Source: Pelagihabitans sp965238025 (lineage in GTDB: Bacteria > Bacteroidota > Bacteroidia > Flavobacteriales > Flavobacteriaceae). Taken from it: a DNA stretch of 64,000 nt. Where the stretch lies: positions 3,720,001-3,784,000 of the forward strand of contig OZ250162.1 in the NCBI GenBank assembly GCA_965238025.1, read 5' to 3'. The translations under genes were made by a program, and so were the position numbers. Of the stretch, positions 1 to 9,300 are shown one piece after another; position 1 is the first letter of the stretch; each line of letters starts with the position of its first letter. A model generated the notes under the pieces. It saw nothing but the letters and a program-made list of their open reading frames with translations, searched no databases and was not told the DNA's origin.

Positions 1-1241
1 CCAAACCCCCAACCTAAGGCCGGGAAAAGAGCCCAAGGAAAACTCGAAGTATTGTAGTTTATGAAAATTAAAAATGGAATGACCAAACAATAAGCAATCA
101 GATTACGATAGAATCCCTTAATAGCTTCAACCCGTTCTTTTGCCTTTTCATAGCGCTTATCCTCAATATATAGTTGTTGTGTTTCCATAGCTGAAATTCG
201 TTTTGTTAACATAGGCAGTTCAACACTAAACCCCGATGCCGTTTTGTTTATTCTTACTTTTCTATCGGTTAATATTTTATAACGTTGCTGTATATTGGTC
301 AGACCCACTCCACTACTTTTTTTAACTACCTGTTTTTCCTGAAGGTTATTGCTAACAACGAGACTCGCGCCCTCTTCAAACACTTTTATATGCAATGGCC
401 TATCTGAGGTTACCACATTATGTTTTACGGCATTCTCTAATAAGAGCTGTAATGATAACGGTATTATTTTGGCGTCAGGGTCGATGCTCCGTTCCGGTAT
501 TTCGAATACAATACTATCCTCAAACCTCATTTTTAATAGTCGCACATAGGTTCTTGCAAATTGCAATTCCTCATCTACCGTGACCAAATCTTTATTTTTT
601 TGTTCTAAAACATACCTATAGACCTTACTTAGGGATGTTGTGAATTTTTGCGCTTGGTACGGGTCTTCTTCGATTAGACTTGTAAGTACGTTCAGACTAT
701 TGAATAAAAAGTGTGGGTCTAGCTGGTTTTTTAAAGCATCAAACTTCGCGGATGCCGTACCAGCAATGATTTTCTGTTCTTTTACCCTGTTTTCTTGACG
801 ATACTTATAATACCACACCGCATAAAAAATACCGGACACAATCAAAGTAATAACCACTGGTTGTATATAATAATCAATGGGATGAGAGGCCAAAACTCCC
901 TGAATCGGTTCGCCATAATAACCTGAAAGAATAACGATTCGACCTACAAAAACCGCTAGGCATGTAACCACAACATTACCTAGTAAGGCAATAGATAATC
1001 TTTGGAAGGTATATAAAAAATTATCCCACTTCTTCAACAGAAATAGAAACCAAGCCATGTTGGCCATGTAGATAATCATCGTAAATACTATATTGGTAAA
1101 GAATTCCTCCCCAATATTAGCAACTATGGCATCAAACCTCCAGCTCTCTGCAAAATAATAATACACTAAAAAGCCCAAAAAGAGGAGTGTACCCAATAAA
1201 AAGGCTCTAAGAAGTTCTCTTAAAAAAATTTTCTTCGTCAT
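1..1241 (-). CDS. LytS/YehU-type sensor histidine kinase with C-terminal 2TM domain (3' end outside window)
   Basis: Membrane sensor kinase of the His_kinase (PF06580) family, which normally phosphorylates a LytTR response regulator. The N-terminus has about four membrane segments (roughly residues 10-127). The phosphoacceptor box LDPHFLFNS follows, with H177. An HATPase domain carries the N-box LLLENAVKHN and G-box GVGLTNIQQRY. The last part in view (RVEAIKGFYRNL and a hydrophobic stretch) is the start of the 2TM module often attached to these kinases in Flavobacteriia. The ATG shares one base with the stop of the upstream gene (TAATG), so the two are probably cotranscribed. The gene runs off the left edge; its response regulator would be expected beyond it. 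Confidence 0.9.
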   Translation of the reverse strand, partial: MTKKIFLRELLRAFLLGTLLFLGFLVYYYFAESWRFDAIVANIGEEFFTNIVFTMIIYMANMAWFLFLLKKWDNFLYTFQRLSIALLGNVVVTCLAVFVGRIVILSGYYGEPIQGVLASHPIDYYIQPVVITLIVSGIFYAVWYYKYRQENRVKEQKIIAGTASAKFDALKNQLDPHFLFNSLNVLTSLIEEDPYQAQKFTTSLSKVYRYVLEQKNKDLVTVDEELQFARTYVRLLKMRFEDSIVFEIPERSIDPDAKIIPLSLQLLLENAVKHNVVTSDRPLHIKVFEEGASLVVSNNLQEKQVVKKSSGVGLTNIQQRYKILTDRKVRINKTASGFSVELPMLTKRISAMETQQLYIEDKRYEKAKERVEAIKGFYRNLIAYCLVIPFLIFINYNTSSFPWALFPALGWGF

Positions 1242-1864
1242 TATTTGTTGCAATTTTTAAGCGTCATTTCTGCCCTGTCCTTTCCCCAGTTCGGGTGAAA
1301 ATCCGTCTCCGGTTTAAAGGTATCAAAAAGTTCTAAAGAACGCTCTACATCTTTACAATACGGGGTGGTATCCTGTCCAAAATATTTGGCAGATCCCATA
1401 TCCCATTCAGCTTTAGAAAAGATTACCCGAGGGTTATCCGGGGCCAATTGCACCGCCTTGGCATATAGGGCTACTATTTTTCCCGAAAGGGTCATCCCGT
1501 AGGTGGCACCATCATGGGCGACCCATGCCGTATGTATCATTGCCTGTTGCACCATAATTTCGGGGTTTTCCGGGGAAATGGTCTTGGCCAAATCAATAAA
1601 CTGCTGAGCTTTTTCAAGCTGTTGGGTCAATTTTTCTTTGTCTTTTTCCCCAAAAGATGAAATCGTATTAATTTGGGCCACATAATAATATGGCAACCAA
1701 TTTTCGGTTTCAGCAGTAGCAATCCGTTCAAAAAGATTGGAAGCCTCATTTGATTTGCCTTCGCCCCAAAGCTGAAAAGCCTTTTGCATTCCAGCAGCGT
1801 ATTGATCCTGGGGAAAACCCAGCGCCGAGATAAAAAATACTGCAATTGCGATTGTTTTTTTCAT
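1241..1864 (-). CDS. Secreted TPR-like hypothetical protein
   Basis: 207 residues starting at the ATG that opens a clear signal peptide (MKKTIAIAVFFISALGF, cleaved near QDQ). An in-frame ATG at 1915 would put 17 residues ahead of the signal and is less likely. The mature part is helical with TPR-like spacing (WGEGKSNEASNLFERIA; ALYAKAVQLAPDNPRVIFSKAEWDMG). It is probably periplasmic. Its stop overlaps the start of the sensor kinase gene, which suggests that it contributes to sensing or is simply coexpressed. No enzymatic motif is visible. The function is not known to me. Confidence 0.8.
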   Translation of the reverse strand: MKKTIAIAVFFISALGFPQDQYAAGMQKAFQLWGEGKSNEASNLFERIATAETENWLPYYYVAQINTISSFGEKDKEKLTQQLEKAQQFIDLAKTISPENPEIMVQQAMIHTAWVAHDGATYGMTLSGKIVALYAKAVQLAPDNPRVIFSKAEWDMGSAKYFGQDTTPYCKDVERSLELFDTFKPETDFHPNWGKDRAEMTLKNCNK

Positions 1865-1915
1865 AATAGATGGTTTTTTGATTATGCAACAAATTTGGGC
1901 GGTTATTTTCACCAT

Positions 1916-2263
1916 ATAAAAAAAGAAAAACCGAAATGTTGAATTTAACGGATGGACTGTAAATTAATGCTATAACAGCGCTTCAGGGATTAAAATATAA
2001 GGCGATTCTTATTTTTAAAGAGGAATATGCTGCGCTATATTTTTTTTCAATTAATTGTAAATCAAATAATTATGCTTACTTTTAAGAGTTATTAAAATTA
2101 GGTTTTTATTCCTCCTAAACTCCTTAAAACGCACCTCCCCCCTTTTACGTATTTAGTTCTCCACAAAATTTGGTTCCCCATCGTTGTTCTTTAGCTCTCC
2201 AGAGCGAAGCCATTTCATATTAACCCGTTCTGCCTAACGGCAGGCAATTAAACCATAGAACCA
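1916..2263. other. Intergenic region, divergent promoters expected
   Basis: AT-rich 348 bp between a minus-strand and a plus-strand gene, so it must hold both promoters. I see no RNA gene and no convincing promoter match. The only structured element is a short hairpin at 2230-2246 (CTGCC, loop TAAC, GGCAG), about 20 nt before the start codon at 2264. It could affect initiation or be a remnant of a dispersed palindromic repeat. Confidence 0.4.
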
Positions 2264-3031
2264 ATGAAAAAGTTATTTTACACTTTGCTTTTTCTACCAT
2301 TTTTGGTAGGAGCTCAAGATTATCAAGAACCCTTAGTAATTCAAAATGTAATGCTCACTGTAGCCCCTGGCCATGTCAAAGCATTTGAAGAAGGCGTAGC
2401 CGCTCACAATAAAAAATACCATACGGAAGGAGCATACGAAGCCCGGGTCTACAGTATCAACAGCGGCAAAAATGCCGGAAAGTACATGTGGAACATGGGG
2501 CCGTTACCATGGAGCGCTATGGACGATCGCCCAGCCAAAGCAGATGGGCACGACGCAGATTGGGATGCGAAAGTGGTAACCCATTTGACCAATGAGGTAG
2601 ATGTAAACTATTGGAGGTTCCATCCCGATATATCTGATTTTTCAACAGATTTTACCCTTAAGAACCTCTCTGTCTTTATGGTAGACGTGAAACCCAACCA
2701 GTTTATGGACTTTATGAACAAAGTTGTCAAGAAGGTTGATAAGCTCTACTCTGAAAAAATGCCAGAGCAACGACGTGGGGCGTATACCAATGAACTCAGC
2801 AATATGGACGGACTTGATTTTGCTTGGGTAGACTTCTTTGATTCTATGTCATGGATGGGGAAGGAAGATAAATTCCCGCAATATTTTGAAGAAGTACATG
2901 GCGAAGGAAGTTTTAAAACCTTCCTTGCCGATGTTGAAGCGACTACCAACGGTCAAAGAACGGAGCTATGGAGTTATAGGGATGATCTAGGTGGAGCTCC
3001 TGCGGAAATAAAAGCAGCATCCAGGCAATGA
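2264..3031 (+). CDS. Secreted hypothetical protein with duplicated alpha/beta halves
   Basis: 255 residues with a signal peptide (MKKLFYTLLFLPFLVGAQD). Two halves each begin with a strand-rich segment followed by helix (LVIQNVMLTVAPGHVKAFEEGV near residue 25 and LSVFMVDVKPNQFMDFMNKV near residue 135). This pattern recalls a tandem dimeric alpha-beta barrel fold of the NIPSNAP/ABM type; that is an inference from pattern only. The N-half contains a W/M-rich segment (YMWNMGPLPWSAMDD). It is predicted to be periplasmic or surface-exposed. The gene is monocistronic, with a good terminator directly downstream. Product function unknown. Confidence 0.8.
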   Translation: MKKLFYTLLFLPFLVGAQDYQEPLVIQNVMLTVAPGHVKAFEEGVAAHNKKYHTEGAYEARVYSINSGKNAGKYMWNMGPLPWSAMDDRPAKADGHDADWDAKVVTHLTNEVDVNYWRFHPDISDFSTDFTLKNLSVFMVDVKPNQFMDFMNKVVKKVDKLYSEKMPEQRRGAYTNELSNMDGLDFAWVDFFDSMSWMGKEDKFPQYFEEVHGEGSFKTFLADVEATTNGQRTELWSYRDDLGGAPAEIKAASRQ

Positions 3032-3075
3032 TATAATAAGTACAAACCATTTTCATAAACTGACCAATGTTAGCA

Positions 3076-3106
3076 AAGCCCAGAAAAATTTCTGGGTTTT
3101 GTTTTT
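3076..3106 (+). terminator. Rho-independent terminator
   Basis: Perfect 8-bp stem CCCAGAAA / TTTCTGGG (3079-3086 and 3089-3096) with a 2-nt gap, followed by TTTTGTTTTT. It ends the gene at 2264-3031. Confidence 0.85.
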
Positions 3107-3146
3107 GCAATATTTTGTCTCATTCAAAATTCGCTAATTTTACCCC

Positions 3147-4700
3147 ATGGTCAGAAACATCCAATTACGGGTAAGCTTAAAGGAAGAAGGGCAACTTGGG
3201 GGTCTTAAAGCTAAAACGGCCAAGTATCTAGCTGTTTCGGAGGATGAAATCCAAATTAAGGTCCAACGTAAGTCCATCGATGCCCGTAAACCACGTATCT
3301 ACTTCAATTATAAATTGGAAGTCTACATCAATGAACCGATGCCCGTTTCGGTGGATTATGTATTCGATTACAAAGATGTTTCCAAAGCAAAACCAGTTCA
3401 TATTATTGGTTTTGGTCCTGCGGGAATGTGGGCAGCACTTCGGTGTTTAGAACTTGGATATAAGCCCATTGTCTTAGAACGTGGAAAAAATGTACAGGAA
3501 AGACGTCGTGATTTAAAGGCTATAAATCAAGACCGCGTTGTAAACGAGAATAGTAATTACTGTTTTGGTGAGGGTGGTGCCGGCACTTATTCCGATGGAA
3601 AGTTGTATACCAGAAGTTTAAAACGAGGAAATGTCCGGCGCATATTCGAAAGTTTGGTCCACCATGGAGCTACAGAAGAAATTTTAGTAGATGCCCATCC
3701 CCATATCGGCACGAACAAACTACCAAAAATCGTTCAAAACATAAGGGAGACCATTATAAAGTTTGGTGGTGAAGTTCATTTTAATACTAAAGTAATAGAT
3801 TTTATAATTACGGATAACAAATTGACTTCCATTGTATTAGAAAATAACAAAAACCTTAAAACTAATCGCGCTATTTTAGCAACCGGACATTCGGCCCGCG
3901 ATATTTTTTATCTTCTTCAAAAAAAGAACATTACTCTAAAAGCAAAATCATTCGCGATGGGCGTTCGGGTGGAGCATCCGCAGCATATCATCGATTCCAT
4001 TCAATATCATTGCCAAGGGAAACGTGATGAACTACTTCCAGCAGCAGCCTATAGTTTGGTTCATCAGGCAAAGAATCGCGGGGTATATTCTTTTTGTATG
4101 TGCCCTGGCGGATTCATAGTACCTGCCGCAACAGCACCCGGTGAGGTGGTCGTAAACGGAATGTCCCCATCTAAAAGAAATAACCCGTACGCCAATTCGG
4201 GAATTGTTGTTGAAATCGATGCAGATAAGGATTTATTCAAGTACGAAAAATTCGGCGAACTGAGGGGGTTGGAATATCAAAAAGATCTAGAGCGTTTGGC
4301 ATTTACTTCCGGTGGAAGAAGCCAAACGGCACCCGCACAACGTTTGACCGACTTTGTAGAAGGCAAATTATCGGAAGATCTCAACCCTACCTCCTACCAA
4401 CCGGGATTAAAATCGGCACCCTTACACTCGCTACTTCCCAAATTGATCGGCGGTCGATTAAGATCGGGATTTGCTGAATTCGGAAAAAAAATGAAGGGTT
4501 ACTATACTGCTCAGGCCAACATTGTTGGGGTTGAATCAAGAACTTCATCACCGGTGAACATCCCTCGGAATGAACAACTGGAGCATCCCGAGATCAAAGG
4601 GTTGTTTCCCTGCGGTGAAGGTGGCGGATATGCAGGAGGTATTGTTTCGGCCGCTATGGACGGGGAACGTTGCGCAGAAGCCGCTGTTACAGGACTGTAG
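3147..4700 (+). CDS. COG2509-type FAD-dependent dehydrogenase
   Basis: 517-residue flavoprotein of the uncharacterised COG2509 family (NAD(P)/FAD-dependent oxidoreductase). A short N-terminal domain precedes the dinucleotide-binding motif IIGFGPAGMWAA at about residue 90, followed by an acidic strand end (VLERG). The conserved FGEGGAGTYSDGKL segment follows. The C-terminal part has LFPCGEGGGYAGGIVSAAMDG, the usual second FAD contact. The length fits the family (about 510-540 residues). It is cytosolic, with no signal peptide. The physiological substrate is not known. It is followed 108 bp later by rhlE on the same strand. Confidence 0.9.
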   Translation: MVRNIQLRVSLKEEGQLGGLKAKTAKYLAVSEDEIQIKVQRKSIDARKPRIYFNYKLEVYINEPMPVSVDYVFDYKDVSKAKPVHIIGFGPAGMWAALRCLELGYKPIVLERGKNVQERRRDLKAINQDRVVNENSNYCFGEGGAGTYSDGKLYTRSLKRGNVRRIFESLVHHGATEEILVDAHPHIGTNKLPKIVQNIRETIIKFGGEVHFNTKVIDFIITDNKLTSIVLENNKNLKTNRAILATGHSARDIFYLLQKKNITLKAKSFAMGVRVEHPQHIIDSIQYHCQGKRDELLPAAAYSLVHQAKNRGVYSFCMCPGGFIVPAATAPGEVVVNGMSPSKRNNPYANSGIVVEIDADKDLFKYEKFGELRGLEYQKDLERLAFTSGGRSQTAPAQRLTDFVEGKLSEDLNPTSYQPGLKSAPLHSLLPKLIGGRLRSGFAEFGKKMKGYYTAQANIVGVESRTSSPVNIPRNEQLEHPEIKGLFPCGEGGGYAGGIVSAAMDGERCAEAAVTGL

Positions 4701-4808
4701 CATTTATAAATTGTACTATCAAGACATAAACATTGAACTTTTCCCTCTTATTTCCTATTTCATAGCCCATACTTCAAATAACCGTATCTTCGCGCCTTAT
4801 CAAACCAC

Positions 4809-6086
4809 ATGACATTTAAAGAATTAGGGCTTGTAGCGCCCATTTTAAAAGCACTTCAAGACGAAGGCTATACCCATCCCACTCCAATACAAGAACAGGC
4901 AATTCCGATACTTTTAAAAGGCAAGGATCTTTTAGGTGTTGCCCAAACTGGGACAGGAAAAACGGCCGCCTTTGGTATCCCGATCCTTAACCATTTATAT
5001 AAACAGAACAATCAAGGTCGGAGGAAAGTTAAGGCCCTGGTCGTTACCCCTACTCGAGAGTTGGCCATTCAAATCGGAGAAAGTTTCACCGCATACGGAA
5101 AATACACGGGACTCAGAAATACGGTCATCTTTGGCGGCGTAAAACAAGGGAAACAGGTAAACGCCCTAAGGAATGGGGTGGATATCTTGGTTGCAACACC
5201 TGGTCGTTTGTTAGATTTAATGGGCCAAGGGTTCATTACCTTCAAAGATTTGGAATTTGTGGTGCTGGACGAAGCGGATCAAATGTTGGATATGGGCTTT
5301 ATTCACGACATCAAAAAAATAATAGCAAAACTACCTCCGAGAAGACAATCCCTTTTCTTTTCGGCCACCATGCCCAAAACCATTGTAGAACTGTCCCGAA
5401 AAATGCTAGGTGATTTTGAACGGGTGACCATCAAACCGGAACAGGCTACGGCGGAGCGGGTGGAGCAAGGTGTCTATTTCGTGAGTAAAGGGAATAAACC
5501 CAAATTGTTGATTCATCTGCTACAAGGAAGACCTGATGACTCCGTCCTGGTATTTTCTCGTACAAAGCATGGGGCTAACAAAATAGTGAAGAAATTGGCC
5601 CAGGCCGATATTAAATCGGCCGCCATTCATGGGAATAAATCGCAAACCGCTAGGCAAAAAGCCCTAGGCAGCTTTAAAGACGGGGAATTAAAAGTCTTGG
5701 TCGCCACCGATATTGCCGCAAGGGGTATTGATGTGGAAGAGCTAGCCTTGGTCATCAATTACGATTTGCCCAATGTTTCAGAAACTTACGTGCATCGTAT
5801 TGGCCGAACGGGACGGGCGAATGCCAGTGGTATTGCCCTTTCATTCTGTATGGCAGAGGAACGACCTTATTTAAGGGATATAGAGAAGTTGATCAAACAA
5901 GCTGTGCCAAGGATGGGCGAGCATCCCTTTATAGAAGATGCCCAAGAGGAACAACCTGCTGTTAAAAGGCCAGCGCAAAGGAATAGAAATAACAATCGCT
6001 CCCGAAATAACAATCAAAATAGGAATCGGAATCGCAATAGGAATCGGAATAGAAAGAGTGGTAGTGGTTCAAGTTCAAGGGACTAG
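4809..6086 (+). CDS. rhlE: DEAD-box RNA helicase RhlE
   Basis: ATP-dependent RNA helicase. The Q motif is HPTPIQEQAIPILL and motif I is AQTGTGKT (about residue 43). Motif II is VLDEADQML and motif III is SATMP. Domain 2 shows VLVFSRTKHGAN, ATDIAARGID and HRIGRTGRA. After about residue 385 the protein changes to a low-complexity tail dominated by alternating Arg and Asn (RNRNRNRNR) ending KSGSGSSSRD, typical of RNA-binding tails on RhlE proteins. It probably acts in ribosome assembly or RNA turnover at low temperature. The ATG at 4809 gives the standard N-terminus MTFKELGL. Confidence 0.96.
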   Translation: MTFKELGLVAPILKALQDEGYTHPTPIQEQAIPILLKGKDLLGVAQTGTGKTAAFGIPILNHLYKQNNQGRRKVKALVVTPTRELAIQIGESFTAYGKYTGLRNTVIFGGVKQGKQVNALRNGVDILVATPGRLLDLMGQGFITFKDLEFVVLDEADQMLDMGFIHDIKKIIAKLPPRRQSLFFSATMPKTIVELSRKMLGDFERVTIKPEQATAERVEQGVYFVSKGNKPKLLIHLLQGRPDDSVLVFSRTKHGANKIVKKLAQADIKSAAIHGNKSQTARQKALGSFKDGELKVLVATDIAARGIDVEELALVINYDLPNVSETYVHRIGRTGRANASGIALSFCMAEERPYLRDIEKLIKQAVPRMGEHPFIEDAQEEQPAVKRPAQRNRNNNRSRNNNQNRNRNRNRNRNRKSGSGSSSRD

Positions 6087-6101
6087 ACATCTCATCTTGT
6101 C

Positions 6102-6482
6102 CTAAACATCGCGATAAAAGGTCAATCCGTTTTGAAAGGGGTCATAAAATGCAAATTCCTTGGTTCCCCAAGCCGTTTCGCGCAGGAGGGTATGAGAATG
6201 AAAAACATCTTTTTCGGAAAATTCCTCATACAGTTCATCAATATTCTGGGTAACAATTCTGAGCATAGGCCTATTTACTTTCAACTCCCACTCTTTTGAA
6301 TCATGCCATTGAAGATGAATTTCTATTCCATCCCTTAAAATCCCTGCATAAGTGGGTTTCTTTGAATCATCTGCAAAACCAATTTTAAAACCCAATCGAT
6401 TTACATAAAAATCCAGTGCTTCTATTACATCCTTTACAGGAAGCACGGGATGTATTTGATGTAGATATCCTTTTTCTGACAT
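6102..6482 (-). CDS. VOC (glyoxalase/bleomycin-resistance fold) family protein
   Basis: 126 residues, one vicinal-oxygen-chelate domain. The first beta-alpha-beta unit is HPVLPVKDVIEALDFYVNRLGFKIGF. The second half holds EIHLQWHD and the terminal EFAFYDPFQNGLTFY, matching the usual (E/F)-x-DP-x-GN-x-(L/I)-x-F/E pattern. Without biochemical context the reaction cannot be assigned. It lies convergent to rhlE (15 bp apart) and divergent from the PaiB-like gene. The two divergent start codons lie only about 50 bp apart, so the promoters overlap. Confidence 0.85.
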   Translation of the reverse strand: MSEKGYLHQIHPVLPVKDVIEALDFYVNRLGFKIGFADDSKKPTYAGILRDGIEIHLQWHDSKEWELKVNRPMLRIVTQNIDELYEEFSEKDVFHSHTLLRETAWGTKEFAFYDPFQNGLTFYRDV

Positions 6483-6535
6483 GCCGTAAAATTAGCTGTT
6501 TATGCTTAAATTGTCAAAGCTTAAAGACAAACGCT

Positions 6536-7144
6536 ATGTTCACCCCAAATCATTATAAGAATGAGGATATTCTAGAAATCAAGGATTTCTTAAAAAACAA
6601 TAGTTTTGGAATTTTGGTCAACCAAGTTGAGGGAAAACCATGGGCGACCCATATTCCCTTGGAATTGGATGTTGATTTAGATGGAAATGACATTTTAGTG
6701 GGCCATATTGCCAAGGCCAACCCTCAATGGAAATATTTTCAAACGAGCGAGCAAGTGCTCTGTATCTTTAATGGACCACATAGTTACGTTTCTTCTTCAT
6801 GGTATAAGGAGGAGGAAGTACCTACCTGGAACTATGTTGCCGTTCATGTTTACGGTACTATAAAAATCTTGGATGAAGATGCCGTATTGGCCTCGTTGCA
6901 TAAACTGGTGGACAAGTATGAAAAAGAGTCCAAGGAACCGGTTTCAATCAATGACCTCTCTTCTAAGACCACGCGTCAAATAAAAGGCATTGTTGGGTTT
7001 GAAATAAAAATAGCCGATATTCAAGCTACTTTTAAGCTCTCGCAAGGCAGGGAGCATGACCACCCAAAAATTATATCGGAATTAGAGGAACTTTCAAATT
7101 CGGGAAGCAAAGCGGTCGCCAAATGCATGAGAAACATGAATTAG
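6536..7144 (+). CDS. FMN-binding negative transcriptional regulator (PaiB-like)
   Basis: 202 residues. The start is the ATG opening MFTPNHYKNED, the family's standard N-terminus. The split-barrel flavin-reductase-like fold is visible as FGILVNQVEGKPWATHIPLEL, ILVGHIAKANPQWK, CIFNGPHSYVSSSWY and VPTWNYVAVHVYGTI, all PaiB hallmarks. The C-terminus has IKGIVGFEIKIADIQATFKLSQ. PaiB proteins are described as repressors of protease and sporulation genes in Bacillus. In Bacteroidota the role is unknown and may be a heme- or flavin-linked enzymatic one. The next gene begins 23 bp downstream. Confidence 0.9.
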   Translation: MFTPNHYKNEDILEIKDFLKNNSFGILVNQVEGKPWATHIPLELDVDLDGNDILVGHIAKANPQWKYFQTSEQVLCIFNGPHSYVSSSWYKEEEVPTWNYVAVHVYGTIKILDEDAVLASLHKLVDKYEKESKEPVSINDLSSKTTRQIKGIVGFEIKIADIQATFKLSQGREHDHPKIISELEELSNSGSKAVAKCMRNMN

Positions 7145-7167
7145 ATTCCAAAAAACCAAGCACTAAT

Positions 7168-8124
7168 ATGAAAACGAGAAGAACATTTATAAAACAAGCG
7201 ACCCTTGGGGCGGCTGCGATAACTTTACCAACGGTAGCAGGTGTTGCCAAATCTCTAACAAAAATCGAGGACATGACAAACGAACCAAAAATATCCTTGG
7301 CGCAATGGTCTTTGCATAGAGCACTAACAAATGGTAAAATGGATCCCATAAATTTTGCCCGTAGCGCGAAAAACGACTTTGGTATTTCTGCCATAGAATA
7401 CGTGAATCAGTTCTATGAGGATAAGGCTACCGACGAGAAATTTTGGATGGAAATGGAGCAAAGGGCCTCAGATTTAGGTGTCCAAAGCTTGATTATGATG
7501 GTAGATGAAAAGGAAAAGCTTGGGGACAGCGATTCGGTTAGGCGAAAAAATGCCATAGAAGATCATTACAAATGGGTTAATGCCGCAAAACTATTAGGGT
7601 GTCATTCCGTTCGGGTAAATGCATTCGGGGATGGCGAGCCAGAGGCACTAAAAACCGCTTTGATAGATGGGTTAGGGCGTTTAACAGCGTATGCAGCAAA
7701 AGAAAATGTGTATGTGATTCTTGAAAACCATGGCCTACATACCTCTAATGCAGCCTATATGGTTGAAATTATCAAAGAAGTGAATAATCCATTTTTAGGA
7801 ACCTTACCCGATTTCGGCAACTGGTGTACCAGCGCCGAATGGGGTGGAACCGCCGAGCGTCAAAATTGTGATATCGTTTATGACCCTACAAAAGGGCTCG
7901 CTGAATTTTTGCCCTATGCCAAAGGGGTAAGTGCAAAATCATATGAATTTGACATCAGCGGAAATGATACCGTAATAGACTACCCCAAACTACTTCAAAT
8001 TGTAAAGGACTCTAGTTTTGACGGATATATCGGTATTGAATATGAAGGAGAAGGCAAAAGCGAACCCAATGGTATCAAGGCCACAAAAGCATTAATCGAG
8101 AAAGTTTGGATGGGGCTGGATTAA
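7168..8124 (+). CDS. Exported TIM-barrel protein of the sugar phosphate isomerase/epimerase family
   Basis: 318 residues from the ATG at 7168. The N-terminus MKTRRTFIKQATLGAAAITL is a Tat-like signal (RRTFIK followed by a hydrophobic run), so periplasmic export is likely. The rest is an AP-endonuclease-2 type TIM barrel: ISLAQWSLHRAL, ISAIEYVNQFY, SVRVNAFGDG, VYVILENHG, LGTLPDFGNW, GYIGIEYEGEG. Conserved Glu/His/Asp residues at strand ends (E in LENHG, D in PDFGNW, E in IEYEG) suit divalent-metal isomerases. The substrate is unknown. It lies in a run of same-strand small genes. Confidence 0.88.
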   Translation: MKTRRTFIKQATLGAAAITLPTVAGVAKSLTKIEDMTNEPKISLAQWSLHRALTNGKMDPINFARSAKNDFGISAIEYVNQFYEDKATDEKFWMEMEQRASDLGVQSLIMMVDEKEKLGDSDSVRRKNAIEDHYKWVNAAKLLGCHSVRVNAFGDGEPEALKTALIDGLGRLTAYAAKENVYVILENHGLHTSNAAYMVEIIKEVNNPFLGTLPDFGNWCTSAEWGGTAERQNCDIVYDPTKGLAEFLPYAKGVSAKSYEFDISGNDTVIDYPKLLQIVKDSSFDGYIGIEYEGEGKSEPNGIKATKALIEKVWMGLD

Positions 8125-8149
8125 ACAATTCAACTATTAAAAAATAGGC

Positions 8150-8560
8150 ATGACTGCATTTGAAATAGCATTTTTAGACCACGTCGCCATTCATGCGAAA
8201 AACCTGGAGGTTTCTGCGAATTGGTATGGTAAGGTTTTGGGGCTACGAAAATATCAGTTGCCAAAATGGGGAAGATCTCCCGTCTTTTTGTTATCGGGAA
8301 AAAGTGGAATTGCCCTATTTCAGGCCAATACCGACGATCCAGAAGTACCGAAAAATTCTGATAACGTTAAAATAGATCATTTCGCCTTTAACGTAACCAA
8401 GGAAAATTTTGAAAAAGCAAAGGAAAGGTATCGTGAGCTGGGGCTGAAATATATATTGAAAGACCATCATTATTTCCAATCAATCTACACTGAAGATCCC
8501 GATGGTCATACCGTAGAGCTAACTACAATAATGGTCGATCCGGAAAAATTTTATGTCTAG
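8150..8560 (+). CDS. VOC family protein (glyoxalase-like)
   Basis: 136 residues with the complete VOC pattern: DHVAIHAKNLEVSANWYGKVLGL at the N-terminus, KIDHFAFNV at the centre and YTEDPDGHTVELTTI at the end. The H/E metal-ligand positions of glyoxalase-like dioxygenases and lyases are present (H in DHVAIH, H in DHFAF, E in VELTT). It is 25 bp downstream of the TIM-barrel gene, probably in the same transcript. The substrate is unknown. It is distinct from the VOC protein at 6102, which lacks the internal DHxAF element. Confidence 0.88.
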   Translation: MTAFEIAFLDHVAIHAKNLEVSANWYGKVLGLRKYQLPKWGRSPVFLLSGKSGIALFQANTDDPEVPKNSDNVKIDHFAFNVTKENFEKAKERYRELGLKYILKDHHYFQSIYTEDPDGHTVELTTIMVDPEKFYV

Positions 8561-8634
8561 AACGTCCGATTATTATATTGACAAACGTCATACAGATATC
8601 GTATCAAAAAAATAGTTACCTAAAAATTATCGGC

Positions 8635-9300
8635 ATGCAATACTTCACGAAAGACTTTTTGGATTTTTTTAAAGAATTAAGTGCAAACAACCACAAAGAT
8701 TGGTTTCATGAAAACAAAAAACGATATGTGCGCTCTATCAAGGATCCATTTCTAAAATTTCTCCAGGACCTATTCGATGAAATTCGAAAACATGATTCTA
8801 AATTCAAAGTTGAAGCAAAAGATTGTATTGCACGGATAAACAGAGATATACGATTTTCCAAAGACAAGACACCTTACAACGTTCATTACACAGGTTTTGC
8901 ATCACGAGGCGGTAAAAAAAACAAAGATATTCCTGGTATTTTCCTTCGTTTTGGACCTGAAGAAACCGGCATCATGGGTGGTTGTTATATGCCACCAAAA
9001 GAACAATTATATGGTATTCGGAAAACAATAAGTTCGGATATTCCCAAGTTCAGAAAACTGATTCAGGAAAAGGAGTTTGTTGCTAAGTTCGGCAGTATAG
9101 TAGGTGATGAACATAAACGTATTCCTCCTGAATTTAAGGAAGCGCATGAAAAGGAGCCCTTAATAGCCAAAAAACAACTTTACTATGTTGCCCAAAGGGA
9201 AGCTGAACTTGTACTAAGCGAAAACCTGATTGAAGAAATCATGTCGTACTGGCATACGGCAAGGCCCATAAACGAATATTTTACCAAAGCAATACGATGA
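8635..9300 (+). CDS. DUF2461 (TIGR02453) family protein
   Basis: 221 residues starting at MQYFTKDFLDFFKEL. An upstream in-frame TTG at 8578 is not needed. The family signatures are NNHKDWFHENKKRY, ARINRDIRFSKDKTPYNVHY and GCYMPPKEQLYGIR. It is soluble. The molecular function of the family is not established. The stop overlaps the start of the DinB-like gene (ATGA), so translation is coupled. A second, divergent family member is encoded at 48525-49178. Confidence 0.92.
   Translation: MQYFTKDFLDFFKELSANNHKDWFHENKKRYVRSIKDPFLKFLQDLFDEIRKHDSKFKVEAKDCIARINRDIRFSKDKTPYNVHYTGFASRGGKKNKDIPGIFLRFGPEETGIMGGCYMPPKEQLYGIRKTISSDIPKFRKLIQEKEFVAKFGSIVGDEHKRIPPEFKEAHEKEPLIAKKQLYYVAQREAELVLSENLIEEIMSYWHTARPINEYFTKAIR

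Noticed and set aside
6000..6060. Tandem DNA repeat at the end of rhlE
   Set aside because: It encodes the Arg/Asn-rich tail typical of RhlE helicases; coding bias explains it.
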